Notes: generated from the letters alone by a model not told the origin. Positions 32,661 through 46,403 are shown, counted from the stretch's first letter. The stretch is DNA of 64,000 bases from Silurus meridionalis (GCF_014805685.1 NC_060892.1:5816490-5880489); one strand, 5' to 3'. A program made the numbers and translations.

Positions 32661-33639
32661 ACCTAAGAAAAATCTACTGATAAAAGACTTGACTAAATAA
32701 ATACGTTTATTATGCATTACTCTTCCGAATGACTTTTTTAAGATGATATTTTAAACAATTCATAATTAAAAATAACATCGTACCAGATACATAGCGTGAG
32801 AAAATCCACCGTTTTCTCAGAACATAATGTGGCCCATTACAGTGACACTGTGAGGAAAGAGCCAGTTTTGCTTCGGAAAGGAGGAACTGTCGGCAAAAAT
32901 AGATGCCAGTAACTGATGTAACACTACCCCAACATATAATTTCTCTCCAATCTATACAAGGAATAAAAAACACTCCATTTTTGCTGTTGTAGCAAAATAA
33001 TTATTAAAAAAGTAGTGCTAAGTACAAGGTAGCGTTAACACTGTTATTACCCTAAAGGACTGTGCAGCTCATATAACAGCATATCCCACAGTGTTCTACA
33101 GCAATTTAACAATATTTAAAGAATGACACTTCATATTTAAAAAAAATATATATTTCTAGTTACGTTTAATTCTCTGTGCAACAAATTAGCTCCTGTACTC
33201 ACTTATCTGCAGTAATAAAGATTCTTCTGACCAATCAGAATCTAGAAATTGATAATTAACAGCTCCGTGTTACATACAATATAAATGATAAAAAAAAATT
33301 AAGATATAAAAACATTAAACTTTACATTAAAATGTATAGAAAGAATAGAGAATCTAAGATAAAAAATAAGATGAAGTATTTTAATAACACAAGATAATAA
33401 TGGGTCAGAAACTGAATGAAATAGATACAGTATTATAATGTTGTATAAGAATATAAATGATATATAAAGGGGAAATTGGGTGTCATGGTAATACATAGTA
33501 CATTGAGATTTAGCGAAATAAGCTTTTTTCTTGCTATTTTTTACAAACAATTATTATTTTGCTATATTACTATAATAACTAACTTTATTTTGTGTATTTG
33601 TTTGAAACCTTTCGTTAATATTAACATTTCTTTTCTTAA

Positions 33640-33930
33640 AAATACCTCCACGTCATTTAGCCACTTTGCGCATCATAAAACGAACAAACACTGGTACAGT
33701 ACAGTAAAAGTGTAAATTCTGTTCGGTCTCATGCAATCAATATAATTTAAATATGCAAACAAATAAATACATTTGTGCTGCTGAAATTGATAGATGCCAT
33801 ACAGAAGAAATTCAACCTTGTGCATTTTCAATCATTGTAAATCCTAACCGTAGTTTATATCAGGAAATACTGAAACTGTGCACTATCATACTGACAACAT
33901 GACTAAGGATAAATTATTATTAATTATTTT
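33640..33930. repeat. Partial copy of the TIR element
   Basis: Shares CATTTAGCCACTTTGCGCAT, CAGTAAAAGTGTAAATTCTG followed by TTCGGTCTCATGCAATC, and GAAATTCAACCTTGTGCATT with 34260-34980. Terminal repeats are absent. Confidence 0.55.
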
Positions 33931-34184
33931 ATATTAAAGTTTTTTTTTTTGCAAAGATATTTAAGTAATATTGCTGACTTTGCACTACTTTTTATTTTGA
34001 TCAGCATTACAAGAAGCCTTTAAAAAACAGCATATGTGGTTTTGAATGCTCTTTAATGAATTATAATAATAATTGTATAATATAGAGTATATTATACAAT
34101 TGTATAATATAGAGTATATTGTTTACTGATTTATAATATCCTACTTTTTCTTATCTCCTCTCACACCGCAACGTGTGATGTGTC

Positions 34185-35159
34185 TTACGGTTTTTCACAG
34201 TTGCTTCGGAGCGTTTCTCAGATCAGAAATGAAATTCTCAAAACTCCTTGTTTGACCTCCACATCATTTAGTCATTTGTGCTCATCATAAAAAAATTTCT
34301 GGTTGATTTGATCAAATTGGGAATGCTTTTGTACATTCATTTACTTCTTTTTAATTGTGTACAAGTGTCTGCTGTTTCCTACATTATCAGTTGTTTATGT
34401 TAATGTTGATCAAAATATATTATACTGGTTTCACCTGAATAGTTTTAACCCCCAAAACATCTCAACATCAGTTCATTGCATAAATCATTGACTGCACAAT
34501 GAACAAAACAGTTGTCAAAATCTGTCATCTAAAATTTCTATTAAACTTTTTTTTTGTAAATGTGTTGAATGGATGAATTGTGCAGATGACTCTTGAATGT
34601 CACTAATGAAGGCGAGTGAACAGAATCAGATCAACCAATAATCAACTAGTTCTCTAAAACAGGTCAAAGGTGAATCTTGTGAACCTTCAAGTGGAGAGTG
34701 AATACAGACAGAGCAAAACAAAGAATTATAATTTCTAAAAATGGATGAACAACTAAGAAACAAACAAACACTTGTAAAAGTGTGAATCCTGTCCGGTCTC
34801 TTGCAATCAATATAAATCAAATATGCAATCAAATAAATGATTTTGTGCTGCTGAAATTCACAGATGGCGCACAGAAGGAAGTCAAATTTTGTGCATTTTC
34901 AGTCACTGTGATCCAAACCATAGTTTATCAAGAAATCCTGAATCTGTGCTCCATCATGCCTAAACATCTTGATGGAAATGAGATGTTCATTGACACACTT
35001 ACTTTTAAGAAATGAACTAATGATTTTAAGAAAAGTACAGGCTTTTGCAAGAAATCCAATGTATTGTGCTGTTTGCACACATTGTTTGAAAAATTCACTT
35101 ACTGGTTTTGCAAATATTAAAGATGATTAGAGAAATGCTCCAGCTGAGAAAAACTGTAA
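34185..35159. mobile_element. ~975-bp terminal-inverted-repeat element upstream of map1b
   Basis: The left end TTACGGTTTTTCACAGTTGC is followed by TTCGGAGCGTTTCTC. The right end is GAGAAATGCTCCAGCTGAGA followed by AAAACTGTAA, its inverse with few mismatches. No transposase is visible in the interior, so it is a non-autonomous DNA element. A related copy lies at 61874-62622 and a partial one at 33640-33930. Superfamily not assigned. Confidence 0.7.
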
Positions 35160-35199
35160 TGAACGCCTAACTTCCCTCTAGACTTTTTGGCGAAACTCG

Positions 35200-35261
35200 A
35201 TTGGCTGAGCGGAGCTGTCAATCATTCTATCTCCGCCCCTTGTTTAAATAAGGGGGCGTGG
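35200..35261 (+). promoter_or_regulatory. map1b core promoter candidates
   Basis: Within 100 bases upstream of the map1b ATG are an inverted CCAAT box (ATTGG, 35200-35204), two GC-box-like sites (CCGCCCC 35233-35239; GGGGGCGTGG 35252-35261) and an AT-rich TTTAAATAA between them. The area is richer in CpG than its surroundings. A transposon-like terminal repeat ends at 35159, directly upstream. Confidence 0.5.
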
Positions 35262-35291
35262 TTGCTGCTCCTCATTCGACTACAACTCAAC

Positions 35292-35451
35292 ATGGCGTCG
35301 CAGCGCATCGACGGAGCGAAAACGATGGAAAACCCGAGCGCAACTTCATCCCATCCCGGTTTCAGCAGCGAGAAATACTCTTTACTAGTGGTAGTCGGGG
35401 AGCACACCGCTGCTGGCTCTGTCGAGTACTTAGTTTCGGAGATTGAACGAG
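35292..35451 (+). CDS. map1b: map1b exon 1
   Basis: Encodes 53 residues plus one base: a variable Ser-rich leader ([20 protein letters not shown]) followed by [29 protein letters not shown], the first strand and helix of the conserved MAP1 N-terminus (human MAP1B has FYLLVVVGEI). The donor is GGTAAAG at 35452. It is followed by a 10.4-kb intron. Confidence 0.92.
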
Positions 35452-38400
35452 GTAAAGTTGTTTTTTTCTCTTGATAAATCTTTGCAGTGCTTCCTTCGGG
35501 TTTTTTGGGGCTGATCCGATTTACCACTGAAGAGTTAACAGCTCACTTTTGAACAAGAACAGCTCCCCTTTTCACCTATCATACTCTCAAACATGCCTTA
35601 ACAAGAATTTTGAGGTTAATGTCTGAATCCTAAATGCGTCTTAATTTCTGTTTAGTGCACTAAAGGCGAAGCACACTATGTAGTGCACATACCCTGGGCC
35701 CTAGTAAGTCTGGAGCAGGAGTCATGATGCATTAGTTTTGTAGGGTACTTAAAATTTGTGATTCAACCAATGCCCTCTTTGGACTTTTGCATTTCACAAG
35801 AGAAATCAAACTTTCAGGGCTGTTTGTGAATGTCTATGCATATAATGAATGCATATATAAAGGTTTTTGGGAAGCCATTCACATTTTTGATGATTCATCC
35901 TGTACTAGTCTTGTGTCCATCCAATTAAACGCTCTGTTGAACATGTAAGTCCCGCCCACTTTTGTCCTGGTGGTGTTGTGGGTTTGTATGAAATTTGGCA
36001 GACGCCTTTATCCAAAGCGACTTCTCATTTATACAGTTGAGGGTTAAGGGCCTTGTTTGAGGCTCCAGCTGTGGCTGCATATTGTGGTAGGGATTTGAAC
36101 TCAAAACCTTCCGATCAGAAGTCCACCCACTGAGACGCCACCTTCTCAAACTGATTTGGAATTCAGTTCTGATACGCTGATAAATGCTTCAGCATGAGTC
36201 CGAGATAGTTTTATCTACCACTTTCATCACCTCCATCAATGCTGATTTATGTATGAATGGAAAAAGTTTTTTTCTCTATTATTTTGAACTTTCAATGTTC
36301 AGGTTCCTCATGAATGAGCACTTCTTTGAACCCTGACCCTAATTTTCCATTTTATAGGCTGAGGATGCTGAGGAAAAGAAATAGGGCTATATAATGGCAA
36401 ACCAAGTGAATCTACCAGTCTTGTGTTCATCTAATTAACCGCTTTGAGGATGGGGGGGTGATTTTTTTTTACTTTCACTCACGGGGGTTTATATCTGTGC
36501 CTCCTCAAAGTGATTGAGAATTCTGTTGGTGCTTCTCGATCATTATAAAGTTTTTTTTCCCCTACTTTTCATAGATGTCAGATGTCTCTTGGTGACGACG
36601 CTGTGTTAATTTTTTTGTCGCCTTGAACCTTCTGATCAGTAACCCAGCCTTAACCACTGAGCTACCACTCCCCTGAACAGGGTTTGTCAGCCAACTGACG
36701 AAGATGATGAATAGAATAGCCTTTATTTGTCACACATACAGTACAGCACAGTGAAGTTATTTTCTTCACATATAGAGGATAGGGGGCAGGGTCATGAAAC
36801 AGACCCCTGGGTTTAGGGTGATACAAGGGCGTGAGCCGCTGACCTTACGATCAGTAATCACTTAACCACTAAGCTACTATTCCCCTGAAGAACTACAAGA
36901 GATCAGGCTTCGGGAACATCTTTAATCGGTTATATCCTTTTAGGCGTAAATGATTCTAATTCATTGTATATGAAGAAAACCTTTTTTTGTATTATCATCC
37001 TAAACTTTGTTTGTCTTCCTGGTTCCTCTTCAATGAGCACTTTTTGAAAACCTGGGCCTAATTTTTCATATTCTTATTTTTAAGGATGCTGGAAAAAAAA
37101 AATATTGGACAAATTACAGACCAAGTGCCTCTACACACACAGGCTGTTAATGCAGTGCACCCATTTCCCGTCGCAGTTCTTTTGGGAAACTGCTGAGTCG
37201 ACATGTCTCCTGCATGACCGCACAGGTCTGATAATGAACAGCAGAAGTGCTGAAGCTGAGCCACTTGAAAATAATTATAACCATTTGGTTGAACGCAAAC
37301 GTCATACTTAATATTTAAACCACAGCGACCCTCAGCACGATGGAAAGGCGAAGAAGAAAGAGGATGTAATGGGGAAGAGGAAAAGATGTGGAGTATGGGA
37401 GAGAGATGGGAGAGGGTGAGGTGACAGAAAAGACAGTAGAGAACGAGAATGGGAGAGAAGAAGGTAGGGAGAGTTAGATATTTGGAGGAGAGAGATGTGA
37501 GATTAAAGCTGTTGCTATAAATACTGCAGTTGGCCTGCGTCACACTGCCTGGTCTGAAGGAGAGCGAACACGACTTTGTCTTCCATGTTTTATTGAAGCT
37601 CCACCTCCTACAGGCCTGTTGGAGAGGCGAGTACCACATTCAGGCAGGTTGAATTAGAAATCGAAAATATTCCCTCAAATGGTCACGAGGAGTGAGTTTG
37701 CAGGTTTTTTCCAGAGCAATTTAATGTCAGGGTTCTTTAGACACATCATTGTGACCTAATGAGCTCAGAGTGCTCCATTACAGCAGGGGGCGCTAATTGA
37801 AATGAGTTGCTTGACAATGCCTTTTTTTTTAACGAACAACCACATGCTTTGGTGTAAAGTGTGTGTATGACAAGGAATCAAATTCTCCACATGGCGTCAG
37901 TTTGTGTATACACGTTGTATTGCCTACGTAGTTATGTCGTTGTATTGTTTACGCAAAAATCTTAATATTGTTTTTGCAGAAAATTTATATTGTTTGCTTA
38001 GTTAATTCATATTGTTTACGGAGAAGCACAATACTGTTTGCTCCTAGACGTTGTATTGTTTATGCAGAGATGTAACGTTAACGCGGGAAGTCCATATTGT
38101 TTACAAAGTGTCCTCGTATTGTTTGTGAGGGGACGATTTATTGTTTACACACCGACATCGTATTGTTTGCCCGGAGACATTGGATCGTTTGCGCGGGAAC
38201 GTCGAGCTGTTTGGGCGGGAACGTCGAGCTGTTTGCGCGGGAACGTCGCGCTGTTTGCGTTAAAACTACGTGTTTTTTAGGCTGGAACAATGTTTTTTTT
38301 TGGATGGAACGACGATTTTTGGTGAAGTTGTCGTATTGTTTTTGCGTAAACGTTGTTTTGTCGCGAAGGCGGCTTAACATTTGCTTGAAGAAGTCGTATC

Positions 38401-39044
38401 GTTTGCTCGGAGACGTTGTTTTACATACTTAATACGTAATATGAATGTACGTAATTGCTCACGTAGATGACGTAGTTAATTCACGTTGCATATGCAGTTG
38501 ATACTGTTTATGCCGTTTCAGCGTATCACTCACGCAGACATAGTGGTCATAGTTATATTATGCCGTTTGTTTGTTTGAGTTCTCAGTATCATCGTTTACA
38601 TTAATTTCTTCTGTAATAAACTCGTGTTATTGGTGGAAGCCAGCTATCATGCGTCATCTCCGTATGAAGAGTGTGGAGGCGTTAAGCTGCAGCAGGCAGG
38701 CGATTCGGCTTCCTCATTGTGCTTCGTTTATTAGTTCAAAGTCCAGCAGCATGTAAAGAGGAAGCAGAGTGTGTGTTAGTACGGGTGTGTATCACTGCTC
38801 TGTCATGTCTTCAGATTGTTTTATGCCGCCTCTCTCGTCATACCTTCCTCCATTCTCCGATTCTCTGTCTTTATCTCTAAAGAACCGTGTGACTGACAGT
38901 GAAGACACACATCCTCTTTATGTGTGTATCTTTTTTGTTATACGTACTGACCACCATTTCCTCCTTTTCCTGGTCAGAAGACACCATTGCACAGATCGCA
39001 CACAGAACTGCTCACACGTGACAGCAAGTGCAGAGCAGGACTGT

Positions 39045-39078
<34 letters not shown>

Positions 39079-42000
39079 TATAACCACTTTCCTAAAAGAA
39101 AATTACAGGATGCCTGCTTTCATCATGCTTCACTCTTTAAAGGCTGAGTGAGGTTTTAAGCAGCGCGCTCAAAAAAAGGATGGAAGTGAACTGGCTTTTT
39201 GCGATTTGCTTTGTGAAAACGTTTGTGCATGAATATCTGCACTCTCGCTCTGGTTTCAGCAGCAGTTGCTGTCAGTGTTTAATTGAATCCTTTCACTTCT
39301 CTGCCTTCATCCTCTGTGGAATGTTTGTTTTTTTTCCGTTCGCCCGGATACTGTTTATTTTTCTACTTTTCCTTCTTTCCTGTTTGGGTGTTTGCTGTGT
39401 GTTTTGAAATGATTCAAATCTGCTTACTGCATCAGGGATCTGAATGTTGGCCTGCTTTATTCATCTACCTTTTGTGAAAATATTGTGAAATGAGATCCTG
39501 TTTCTTTCATTTTTTTGGTCAAGTCAGACAGTAAAGTAAAAAAAAAAAAGGAGCATGGTACTGTGCGTTAGTTTACATAAAGGAGCCGTGCCTTCTTTAC
39601 TCTGTCTTAGTATACGTCTACCTCAATAAATCAGTGATTTGTGCCCTCTGTACTTTCTCTGTAAAGGAGGCGTGGCCTCTGTACTTCCGCCTCAGTAAAG
39701 GAAACGTGACCTATGGTCTTCCGCCTCAGTAAAGGAAACGTGACCTCTGTACTTCCGCCTCAGTAAAGGAAACGGGGCCTCTGGACTTCCGCCTCAGTCA
39801 AGGAGGCGTGGCCTCTAGACTTCCGCCTCCGTCATGGAGGCATGACCTCCGAACTTCCTCCTCAGTAAAAGAGGCGGGACCCGAACTTCCGTCTCATTAA
39901 AAGAGACGTGACCCCTGGATTTCCTTCTTGGTAGAGGACATCTGGGTTTCCGTCTCAGTAGAGGAGGCGTGACCTCTGAACTTTCGTCGCAGTAGAGGAG
40001 GCGTGACCTCTGTACTTCCGCCTCATTAAAGGAGGCGTGACTTCTGAACTCCTGTCGCAGTAAAGGAGGCGTGACCTCTGGACTTTCGTCTCAGTAAAGG
40101 AGGCGTGACCTCTGGTCTGTACTTCCACCTCAATAAAGGAGGAGTGACTTCTGCACTTTAGTCTTAGTAGAGTTCCGCTTCTGAACTACTACTTCAGTAA
40201 GGGAAATGTGTCTTCTGTACTTCTACCACAGTCAAAATGGTCCGGGCTCCTGTAGTTCAGTTATAACCAGGTTGGCCTGGCCTCTGTATATGACATTTGC
40301 TATAAGACACACAGAGGCCAAGTACACTGTTCTAGTTATGGAGGCATAAACTTGTTTAGAGGAGACATGATCTCTTCCTTTTGTGATGAAAGGAGGTGTC
40401 CTCTTTATGCTTCAGAGCCCAAGAAGAAGAATACCTGGTATTTCTGCCTGTCAGTATTAATAAATAGAGGTGTGGGAATTGTGCTTGTCAATTCCAATAC
40501 AGGAAGCATGTCCTATGTAGCTATAAGTTAGTAGTCGTGTCCCTTTTTATATGAGATTTATATACATGGATGAATCTCGCAGTAAACTGAAGTTTTATTT
40601 CCTTTTTTTTTTTTTTTTACAAATTTTAGAATAAACACGTGTGTAGATGCAATGTTTTTTTTTCTTTTTATTCTCTTTTAATTTTTTTAGCAGTGCCTCA
40701 GGATGGGAAATTTTCTGATTTTGAATTTTCTGAAGTTGATAAGTTCAGCTTTTATCTCAGTTTGAAGATCTTTGGTAAATATATTCTGCAGGTTTGCCTT
40801 CATGCAGCTTGTTTGGAATCAAACAAGTCATTTAAATACTGGAAACATTTTGTTTCTCTTCTCTGGTGAATTACTGGTCGTCCAGCCGCAGCCCAGTCGA
40901 GTGTGTGTCTAGACACGAATTTAGCTTCAGACCGAAATTTCTTCTTCTTTTTAGCATTGCTGTGGTGGAAATCAGCAGAAGAACAGAAAGTGGTTGTTGC
41001 CTCTCAGCTCGGAGGCAGCATATGACCTCATCAGGAAGTGAATAAATAGAAAACCTGTCACTTTGGCAGTGTGTTTTTACCAGACACGTCCTTGCTAAAT
41101 ACTTTCAGTCGACCTCGGATGGCTGTTACATCATCTACCCTGTACACTTTTCTTTTTCCACATTTCTGATGAAGCTTACAGATATTAAAAACTGATGAGG
41201 TCATGTCTGTGTTTGTCCAATGTAGAACTGTACATTCACACATTAGGGAACTGTTTGCCAAAGATTTGGCACAAATAGCATTGAAAATGTATTTAATTGT
41301 GAGCTAGCGCTGTGTGTGCTTCCTATATTTGGGAATAGAACTCGTATTGCCTTTCAGGTAAACTTTTATTGCACATCACTGTTGCTTTATGGAAGATTGA
41401 TTTTAATTTAATGTGATTAAAATTTTTATAACTGCGACTCTGACATTAATGCTGCTTTATTAGCATTTCTACATTTCGTAACACCTTATTAAGGGCTGCA
41501 CACTTAAGAAACCCAGTTAAGACTCTAAACCTCTACACTACCACCACAACTGTGCCACCTACAACATCTGGAGCAGTTCAGAATCAATATTTGTCTAATA
41601 ACATGACAAAAACATTAAAAATGTAAATAAAATACAACCTACTCACCTGAGATGCAGACTCATAATTTGCACTGCTCCTCAGAGACTGTAAGCCAGTGGT
41701 ACCGCTCGTTTTTACTGGTCTGGAAGTGGTAAACAAACCCTTTCCTGGCCTTTGACAAGCTAGCTAGCTTCAGGGTTGGCCGACCTCCTCACGATGTCTC
41801 GCTTTTCTTGAAAATGTATTTGTGTGTCTAAGACCAAATCAATTTTTCTTCCCCCATAGGCATAAAGTCTAAATCAGATGTATTTATGTGTGCAGAGCTG
41901 CACATGTGTTTTGCCAGGCGAACTTGGCTGTAACAGTTTCCCTCTGACCAACCAATCAGAGGACGGGGAAATGCTGACACTATTCTGGGCCAGCTAGCTG

Positions 42001-45000
42001 CCCTGTGAGGCGAATATGAAATCTAATTGGTTAAAGAAACAGACCTGTTGCAAAATTTCTCTATGGCCAAAGAGCCAGCAGTACGGACTTTAAAGGCAAT
42101 GGACAGATTAGATTGACATGGCAGCACATAGAGACTGAAATCTGATTGGACAAAAAAATATCTAACATCCACATACACATACTGGAAGCAGTGCAGCCAA
42201 GAGAAATGCTACGATATGAAGAGAATAATAAACTGTTGGGAATAAATTTAGACCATTTCGTTGAACAAATATGAGAATTTAGGTTGTAAATGTAGGTCAG
42301 TGCCTCTGAAAGTGATTAGGCCAGCAGTGAAGGCTTTACTGGCCCTGATCGCCCACCTCCTTTTTTTTTTTTTTTTATAAGAGCAATACAAGCGAAAATA
42401 AGACGGGTCTCTTAAAATTAATTAAGTAATTTGTTTCCTTTTTAGAAAAAAATAAATGTTATTGCTAAAATTGCACACAAATCTGTGAAAACTAAACCCA
42501 TTTAGTGCATTTAATTGCTATATTACAGCAAAATACAAATATATAAATAAAAAAAATCATAAATTAATCAAATCTTTTAATAAAACTTATAAAAAATAAT
42601 TTAAAAAAAAAAAAAAAAAGGGTAAAAGCACTATATGGTGTTTTCTTTGTTTCTATGATACCAAACTTTAGATACTTTCTGGCGTTTTCTTTGGCCTAAA
42701 TCTTCTCCTCGCCCCTCGCTATTTTCTTCCCGTTCTTCCATTTTTCATTCTGCAGCGTCTTCTGTGTTACCCGTACAGAGCGCTCCAGAGTTTAGCGGGT
42801 GGTGCGTCAGTAATAATAGTCTGTAATAATAGTAATAATAGATAATAATAGTAATAATAATAGTAATAATAGACAGTGCTCCGTGTGTAGTTAAATGGAC
42901 TAACCAAAAGATTATTTGCCTCGATGCTTTTTTGAATTCGAATTACTTGTCACTCGAGGAATTGTTTCAGCTCTAGACTGCACAACATAAATCTTTCTTT
43001 AAAAAGCATGTAAAACCTCTAATAACATGATGTTGGCTTTAATGACAGCAAGTTTCAGTCAGTCTCATGAGCTAGTCACCTACACTGATTGTCCTACAAT
43101 CTTAAGCAGTTCTCAGAGGTGTTGAGTGCTTGTTGGCTGCTTTTCCTTTACTCTTCAGCCCAACTCATCTTAAACCATCTCAACTGAGTTACCAGTACGT
43201 CGGAAACCTGTCCAACCCAAGAACTAAAAATTGATTGTAATGTAATGCATTTCAACTATGTTTACATAATATTTTTATTTTAATAGGCTAAATGACAATC
43301 CTCAAAACACAGTCTCAAATCATAATTGAGCAGTAGCGGCTGCTGAGTATCAATTTAGGTGGGGCAGATTCTGAGTCGTATCAGAGGCAATATGACTAAA
43401 CTTTAATTGACTGCTGATAGCCCAAGTTTTACATTCCAATGTGGCGAAATTTAAATAAAAATCCACCGCTTTTCCTCCTTTCTGGCGGCTCCATCCTCAG
43501 CATTCTCCTACTGAAATACCCCATGTCTCTCCTCTGAACATGTCCACACCATCTTAATCTCGCCTCCCTCACCTTGTCTCCAAAATGTCCCACATGCGCT
43601 GTCCCTCTAATAAACACATTTCTAATCCTGTCCATCGTCACTCCCAACGAAAACCTCAACATCTTCAGCTCTGCTACCTCCAGCTCCACCTCCTTTGTCT
43701 TTTACTCAATGCCACAGTCTCTAAACCATACAACATCGCAGGTCTCACCACAGTCCTATAAACTAAGCTTTTTCCTGATGACCTTGTAATAAAGGCAACT
43801 CATCTTCATCTGGGTGGCGACTAATGGCCATTCGTTATAGTTCCATCATTGTTGAGATGTACTGTTCAGTGATGGACACTTAAATACAGAACTCTTCATA
43901 CAAATTGGGGTCCTAAGCTATTAAAGCAGACTGTTGATATTAATTACAGTTCAAATTCATCCTCGTAGTTGACGAGTTGTTCAGAAACGTCACCGATCTT
44001 CAGGCTGTTCGTGAGGAACCATCCTCAGCTGCTTTGAGTGGTCTTCAGTTGGAGAGAACTCCATCCGGAGATAGGGTTTCGAGATGAATCAGCCGGATCC
44101 GAAAAGAAGAAAGGGACAGGAACACTGGTCAGTAGTACAAAGAGCATGAAAAGAAGAGAAGGTTAGTAGAGGGGTGATAGGGAGAGAGATATGTGATCAG
44201 GATGCGAGTAGTGACTGAGGAAGGTCTAGCACAGACAACTCGAGAACTGATATTGAGTGAACGCATTGTGTCTTCATAAATAAGGATACGATTTCTGTCT
44301 CAGATATTACAACCTTCCGGTTTATTGAACAATAATCATTCATATGGTAAAAACAGCGTGTGATACCTGGTATGATGTCTCTGAACATTTTGTTGCTTCA
44401 CTTCTGTTTGATTAAATATGATGCTGGGGATGAAATAAACATGTTTACCTCAGAAAAACATTTGACTATATATATTTGATTAAAGCACAGCAAAGCTGTT
44501 TTTCCGAATTACACGTTGATGCGACGATGGGAATGAATTATAAATATTTTCTTCCCCTCATGGTGAACAGATTCCCAGTCTCACACAAAGTGTTTTAAGA
44601 GCAGATCGGTGGTTATAATGACGCACTTTGTGCTTTGAGACCCTCTGGTTGTCTCATTGATACAGCTCCTGCTTTATTCAGAGGAGAAATGTTTACTGTG
44701 GAGGATAAAAGCCTGTTGATACTGCTGCTTGCTCCACCCGCTACACCGCCGGTGTAATTACTCTGCACTCTGAGGTCACACTGACAATTACATTTCATTA
44801 TCCCATGCTGAGAGCCAAAGGCCACGGTCTGGCAGGATATAGAGACGTCCAACACACAGCGTCCTGGAGCTAATTTTATCCAGTTGAAGGATTGTACCTT
44901 TTTCCTACAGAAAATAAAAATCCCCCAAGAGATTTTTTGTGCAAATTCTGGAATATCTTCATTATCAGTATTCATCAATGAAACAGATTTAATTTAGTTT

Positions 45001-46403
45001 CTCGGACTCTTAATTCTTTGAATTCTGTGTGATTGGAGACGATTCGCCGACAAATATGTTCATGTTTAATAAATATTCTTAGCGTATCCAGAAGCTACAC
45101 TATATGATATACAGTATATTATAACAAAAGTTTGTGGACACCTTGAACATCCCATTCCACATTTAGTTCCCATTTGCTGTTAAAGTATCCTCCACTCTTT
45201 TGGAAAAAGGTTCCACTAGATCTTGGTGTGTGTTTGTGGAGATTTGTGTGAGATTCATTCAGCCACAAGGGTGTTACTGATGTAGGTGAGGTGAGAGACC
45301 TGGTGTGCAGTCAGGATTTCAATTAATCCCAAAGGTGTTCAATAGGCTTGAGGTCAGGGCTCTATAGAAGGCCACTTAAGAACTTCCACGCCAACCCATG
45401 TGAATCATCTTCATGGAGCTGGCTTTGTGCACAGGAGCACAGTCATGCTGAAACAGGTTTGGGTCGAACTTTGTGGTAACAGTTTGTGGAAGAACCACAT
45501 ATGATGTAAAAAAAAGTCAGGTGGTTCATTAATTTTGTCTATACTGTGTAAGTGTTTATTACATATAAAACCCTCTGAATCATTTATTTAAAACCCATCG
45601 ACAGCTGGGAGTTATTGTTGCCACCCCACATCTTCACCCATTAATATGAGGCTCTAAAAGCTTGTAGCAGCCGTCCTTCTGCTCCGTTCGGGGAAACGTC
45701 GGTTCTATATTTGGTGTTTCTGCATGCGACTGCTGCAGTCTCTGGGAACGTGAACTCTGAGCATGAATAATTGACCCCAGTAGGCTTAATGCGCTCTAAC
45801 AAATCTGTCACTGTCATTTCTCTGCTCTGGATGTAGGTATCCGCTCCTGGGACGTGGACCCGTCCTCCTGCAATTTAGACGAGCAGCTCAAGCTCTTCGT
45901 CTCCAGACACTCTGCATTCTTCTCCGAGGAGCTCAAAGGTATGAGCTGAAACGTATAACAAGCTTTGCTTATTTTCATGTAGAGTTATCACTTTAAAAAA
46001 TAACTTTTTTCCCCCACTGTTTGAGCCAGACATCATATGAAGTATTTGGATGCTTTAACATTATATGACTTTCTGGAAGCTCTGCCCTATTTTTCATGAT
46101 TTTTATTAGTAACTTTTTTAGCCTGGTCCTTTCTCAAGGTGAACGCAGAATGTATTGAGTTTCACTTTAATCCGAACCACAATATATTCATGTGTTTGAC
46201 TTTGATAAGGTTAGACATGTTATCATTGTTTCATCGGTTAGCTGATTTTTTATTTTTTTTTTTTTTAACCATTTGCCCTACGATGGTCAAAAATGGTGTC
46301 ATGTTAAAGAGAAAATATGCAGATGAGTCATATTTAGAGATAATTCTAATGATGATTAATGTTTCCCTGCACCACTCAGACATGTTTATATGGCACAGTA
46401 GAA

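Larger units (their letters stand above)
29760..34184. other. CART-map1b intergenic region
   Basis: Contains a SINE, (ATCT)n, a MITE fragment, a long fish repeat and a partial TIR element, each listed separately. 29770-30700, 31346-31880 and 32670-33635 show no gene or repeat I can name. Confidence 0.5.

Noticed and set aside
35187..35291. Possible N-terminal extension of map1b upstream of 35292
   Set aside because: The in-frame open stretch begins at a TTG, not ATG, and overlaps the CCAAT and GC-box elements. The ATG at 35292 has a good context and fits the expected leader length.
37058..37639. 193-codon minus-strand frame
   Set aside because: Low-complexity Ser/Leu/Phe-rich, opposite a purine-rich (GAGA) stretch in map1b intron 1. 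No motif, start context or splice support.
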